Below, in pieces: positions 61,974 through 64,000 of a stretch of 64,000 nt of DNA (positions within the stretch are counted from its first letter, which is position 1; the number at the start of each line of letters is the position of its first letter). Location: NCBI GenBank assembly GCA_022648325.1, contig JALCMG010000004.1:124001-188000 (forward strand), in the 5' to 3' direction. Made by a program: the position numbers and the translations under genes. The notes under the pieces were generated by a model, which saw only the letters and a program-made list of their open reading frames with translations, searched no databases and had not been told where the DNA came from. The DNA is from Olsenella sp. (lineage in GTDB: Bacteria > Actinomycetota > Coriobacteriia > Coriobacteriales > Atopobiaceae).

Positions 61974-62756
61974 TTACTCGTGGAAGCCGTCGACCACAAC
62001 GGTCCCGCTCTTGGGGTCCTGATGGATGTCGATAAGGCTGAGCTTTGCGGCCTCACGAATGAGCGCCGTGAAGGAACGGTACCCAAACGAGCCCTCGGAG
62101 AACTGTGGACGCTTGCGACGCATGGTGTCCTTCAGGCGACTTGCCAGGATGAACGAGTCGCTCTCGCGCTGCAGGGCATCTATGGTCTCAAAGAGTAGCT
62201 GGTAGCAGGGCTGCTTCTCCTTGGGAACCTTCTGCGAGAAGTCCGGGATGCCCGCCGAGCGGGTGAGGTCCTCGTAGAAGATAAACTCGTCGCAGACCTC
62301 GGCCAGAAGCGAACTGGTTGACTCCTTCATGCCAACGCCAATGACCGTCTTGCCAAACTCCTTGAGCTTGGAGACGAGCGGCGAGAAATCAGAGTCCCCG
62401 GAGAGAATCGCAAAGGTGTCAATGTGGTCCTTGGTGAGGCACATCTCGACGGCATCAACGGCCAGGCGGATGTCGGCCGAGTTTTTACCGGTATAGGCGC
62501 GGTCTGGTATCTCGATTAGCTCAATGCCAAGCTCGTGCAGGGGCGTGACGGCAGTGTCGAAGCGCTGCCAGTCGCAGTAGGCGCGCTTTGCCGTAATGCG
62601 GCCCTTGTCGACCAGGCGCTCGAGAATGAGCTTGACGTCTGGCGCGGGGCCCGGCTCCTGATGACCGTTACGCTTGCGCTTGCCTGTTCCCAGCGCGAGG
62701 TTCTCGTAGTCGATGAACACCGCTATGGAGCTCTGTGGCATGTCAGTTGTTGCCAT
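61974..62756 (-). CDS. NYN-domain nuclease with C-terminal OST-HTH/LOTUS domain
   Basis: Likely RNA-acting protein (260 aa). The NYN (PIN-like) domain at ~8-160 shows acidic metal-site residues in AVFIDYENLALG, KNSADIRLAVDAVEMCL and AILSGDSDFSPLVSKLKEFG. The C-terminal ~75 residues (CYQLLFETIDALQRESDSF, then MRRKRPQFSEGSFGYRSFTA) match an OST-HTH/LOTUS RNA-binding domain. The pairing NYN-LOTUS is known in bacterial LabA/DUF88 proteins. The start ATG 62756 directly follows the membrane-protein stop. Targets unknown. Confidence 0.9.
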   Translation of the reverse strand: MATTDMPQSSIAVFIDYENLALGTGKRKRNGHQEPGPAPDVKLILERLVDKGRITAKRAYCDWQRFDTAVTPLHELGIELIEIPDRAYTGKNSADIRLAVDAVEMCLTKDHIDTFAILSGDSDFSPLVSKLKEFGKTVIGVGMKESTSSLLAEVCDEFIFYEDLTRSAGIPDFSQKVPKEKQPCYQLLFETIDALQRESDSFILASRLKDTMRRKRPQFSEGSFGYRSFTALIREAAKLSLIDIHQDPKSGTVVVDGFHE

Positions 62757-63236
62757 CTAGTGTTTGGCTCCCTTCTTGGCACTGGCGTCACCTGCGGGGT
62801 TTGTACCATCCGTCTGGACACTCATGAACTCCGGCTCGGGCTTGCCCTCTTTGCGCGCCTTGCGGGCGGCGCGGGCCCGAGCCTTCTCGTCCTCCCTGCG
62901 ACCGCCTCGACTCTTGTTCACGTTGAAGTACTTGTCGGCAAACTTCCACGGGCCAACGGACCCGCCGAAGCCAAGCCTAGCGCCAGCAAGTGCACCAACC
63001 ATAAGGCCAAAGACCAGGCCGGCAAGGGTAAGCAGCTGAACCGCCCACACCACGGCAGAGGCCAGAATACCAGTGGCGAGGATCTTGAGGTTTGCAACGT
63101 GGAACTCGCGCTTCTCGACGCACTTGCCACCCATCTCCTCGCCAATGCGCTCGCCCACGACGAGCCCAAAGGCAAAGAGCATGATGACGAAGATGGCGAC
63201 AGCGAAGCTTACCGTGCCAAGGCTACTCTCATCCAT
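62757..63236 (-). CDS. Small membrane protein, function unknown
   Basis: Protein of 159 aa with two to three hydrophobic segments (SFAVAIFVIMLFAFGLVVGE; ATGILASAVVWAVQLLTLAG; VFGLMVGALAGARLGFG). A long basic/charged cytosolic tail (~110-159; RREDEKARARAARKARKEGK) follows. No family recognised. It lies 6 nt downstream of the dehydrogenase gene and touches the NYN-LOTUS gene, so it is cotranscribed and may anchor a partner at the membrane. Confidence 0.65.
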   Translation of the reverse strand: MDESSLGTVSFAVAIFVIMLFAFGLVVGERIGEEMGGKCVEKREFHVANLKILATGILASAVVWAVQLLTLAGLVFGLMVGALAGARLGFGGSVGPWKFADKYFNVNKSRGGRREDEKARARAARKARKEGKPEPEFMSVQTDGTNPAGDASAKKGAKH

Positions 63237-63242
63237 GCGGAG

Positions 63243-64000
63243 TTATTCCTCGTCCCCATGATGGCAGCAGTGGCCACCCTCGTGGCCGTGGCCGCCGCAG
63301 CAGCCGTCGCCGTGGCCGCCGCAGCAGCGGCCGTCCTTCTCGCCCCCGTCGGCGAGGTCCTCTACATCGAGCTTCGACCAGTCGAGGCCTGCCGCCGTGC
63401 AGGTGGCCTCGTCCTGGTAGAGAAGGCTGATGGCCTGGGTGCCAAGGCGGGCGCCGCCAATCTGGTACAGCATGTCATAGAGGGTGTAGGCAGTCTCGGC
63501 ACCGGGGAGTGTGATGTCGGTGTCCTCGGCCTGCGCGAGCGCAAGTCCCAGGTCCTTGCGAAGGTGCTCCACGAGGAAGCCGGGCTTGTAGTCGCCGTCG
63601 AGCGACTTGGGAGCCAGGCGCTCCATGGCAACCGAGCCGCCCATGCCGTGGCTCACCATGTCGAGCGTCTGGGCTACGTCGAGACCGCCCTGCTCGGCAA
63701 GGGCCATGGCATCCGCGTAGCCCACCATGCAGGCCGCAAGAGATACCTGGTTGCAGAGCTTTGCCGTCTGGCCCTTGCCCGCACCGCCCAGGTAGTAGAT
63801 CTTGTCCGAGAAGGTCTTGAGCAGGGGCAGCACCGGCGCAGCGTAGTTCTCCTTTGCCCCCACGATGAGGGTGAGCGTGCCCGCCTTGGCACCGGCGTCC
63901 CCGCCAGTCACGGGACAGTCGAAGGCGTGCTTGTCCTCGACCTCGCAGGCGTCGTGGATGTCCTTGGCGAGCTGTGCCGAGGAGGTCGTGAGGTCAACAA
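63243..64000 (-). CDS. 3-hydroxyisobutyrate-dehydrogenase-family enzyme (N-terminus outside window) with Cys/His tail
   Basis: NAD(P)-dependent beta-hydroxyacid dehydrogenase; the first ~75 residues lie beyond the right edge. Seen are VDLTTSSAQLAKDIHDACE, CPVTGGDAGAKAGTLTLIVG (substrate-binding) and the catalytic Lys in GAGKGQTAKLCNQVSLAA. The helical C-terminal domain has LAPKSLDGDYKPGFLVEHLR. The last ~30 residues are a tail with about six Cys and seven His (RCCGGHGDGCCGGHGHEGG, then HCCHHGDEE), not part of the family and probably metal-binding. Substrate unknown. Confidence 0.9.
   Translation of the reverse strand, partial: VDLTTSSAQLAKDIHDACEVEDKHAFDCPVTGGDAGAKAGTLTLIVGAKENYAAPVLPLLKTFSDKIYYLGGAGKGQTAKLCNQVSLAACMVGYADAMALAEQGGLDVAQTLDMVSHGMGGSVAMERLAPKSLDGDYKPGFLVEHLRKDLGLALAQAEDTDITLPGAETAYTLYDMLYQIGGARLGTQAISLLYQDEATCTAAGLDWSKLDVEDLADGGEKDGRCCGGHGDGCCGGHGHEGGHCCHHGDEE

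Overview
The window is high-GC bacterial chromosome with dense, mostly minus-strand operons. Several features point to the class Coriobacteriia (Atopobiaceae, Olsenella-like): the GC-rich codon use, duplicated oligopeptide ABC transporters, WhiA and RapZ, a Gram-positive type D-Asp-ligase-like/Fem pair, AgrC/AgrA-like two-component proteins, and SecG beside the glycolysis genes. This placement is inferred from gene content and was not tested by a search.

Layout, left to right. 1-1144 is a truncated PAS/GAF sensor, followed by a tandem ACT protein and tRNA-Leu(GAG). 2.1-14.5 kb holds two back-to-back oligopeptide ABC importers, one with its two ATPases fused into a single chain. 14.8-18.8 kb is secG and the gap-pgk-tpiA glycolysis block. 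19-21 kb is rapZ-whiA. 21-24 kb has a Gfo/Idh/MocA oxidoreductase, nanE and an orphan secreted protein. 24-29 kb has uvrC, a D-aspartate-ligase-like ATP-grasp enzyme, tRNA-Asn and a Fem-type aminoacyltransferase. 29-37 kb is a histidine operon (hisZG-D-C-B-H-A-F-I-E); its first gene is a HisZ-HisG fusion and no histidinol-phosphatase gene is present. 37-42.5 kb has murJ, ybaK and uvrA. 43-46.4 kb has a GtrA protein and a GH3 glycosidase with a membrane tail. 46.7-50.1 kb is a LytTR response regulator with two paralogous GHKL kinases. 50.3-51.8 kb has a HEPN/MNT toxin-antitoxin pair and a bicupin. 52.0-57.3 kb is a compact integrative element in the 3' end of tRNA-Thr(CGU). 57.9-64 kb has a spermidine-synthase-like protein, a DUF523-purine nucleoside phosphorylase fusion, a SurA-like anchored protein, a HEAT-like protein, a NYN-LOTUS protein, a small membrane protein and a truncated 3-hydroxyisobutyrate-dehydrogenase-type enzyme with a Cys/His-rich tail.

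The most interesting region is the 5.2 kb element. It carries a tyrosine integrase, a HTH protein, an excisionase-like protein, a small unknown protein, a likely replication protein, a phage small-terminase-like protein and a coiled-coil protein. It lacks structural, lysis and conjugation genes. That combination suggests a phage satellite (PICI-like) rather than a prophage, though this is inference. The attachment-site repeats show that the element replaced the tRNA 3' end, and the host tRNA terminator is now stranded 5.2 kb away.

The intergenic regions also hold several families of inverted-repeat elements: a nested 27-bp inverted repeat near 43 kb, a pair of ~130-bp elements near 15.4 kb, a 154-bp MITE-like element near 57.7 kb, and a dispersed CCGGCGAC palindrome family at three loci.
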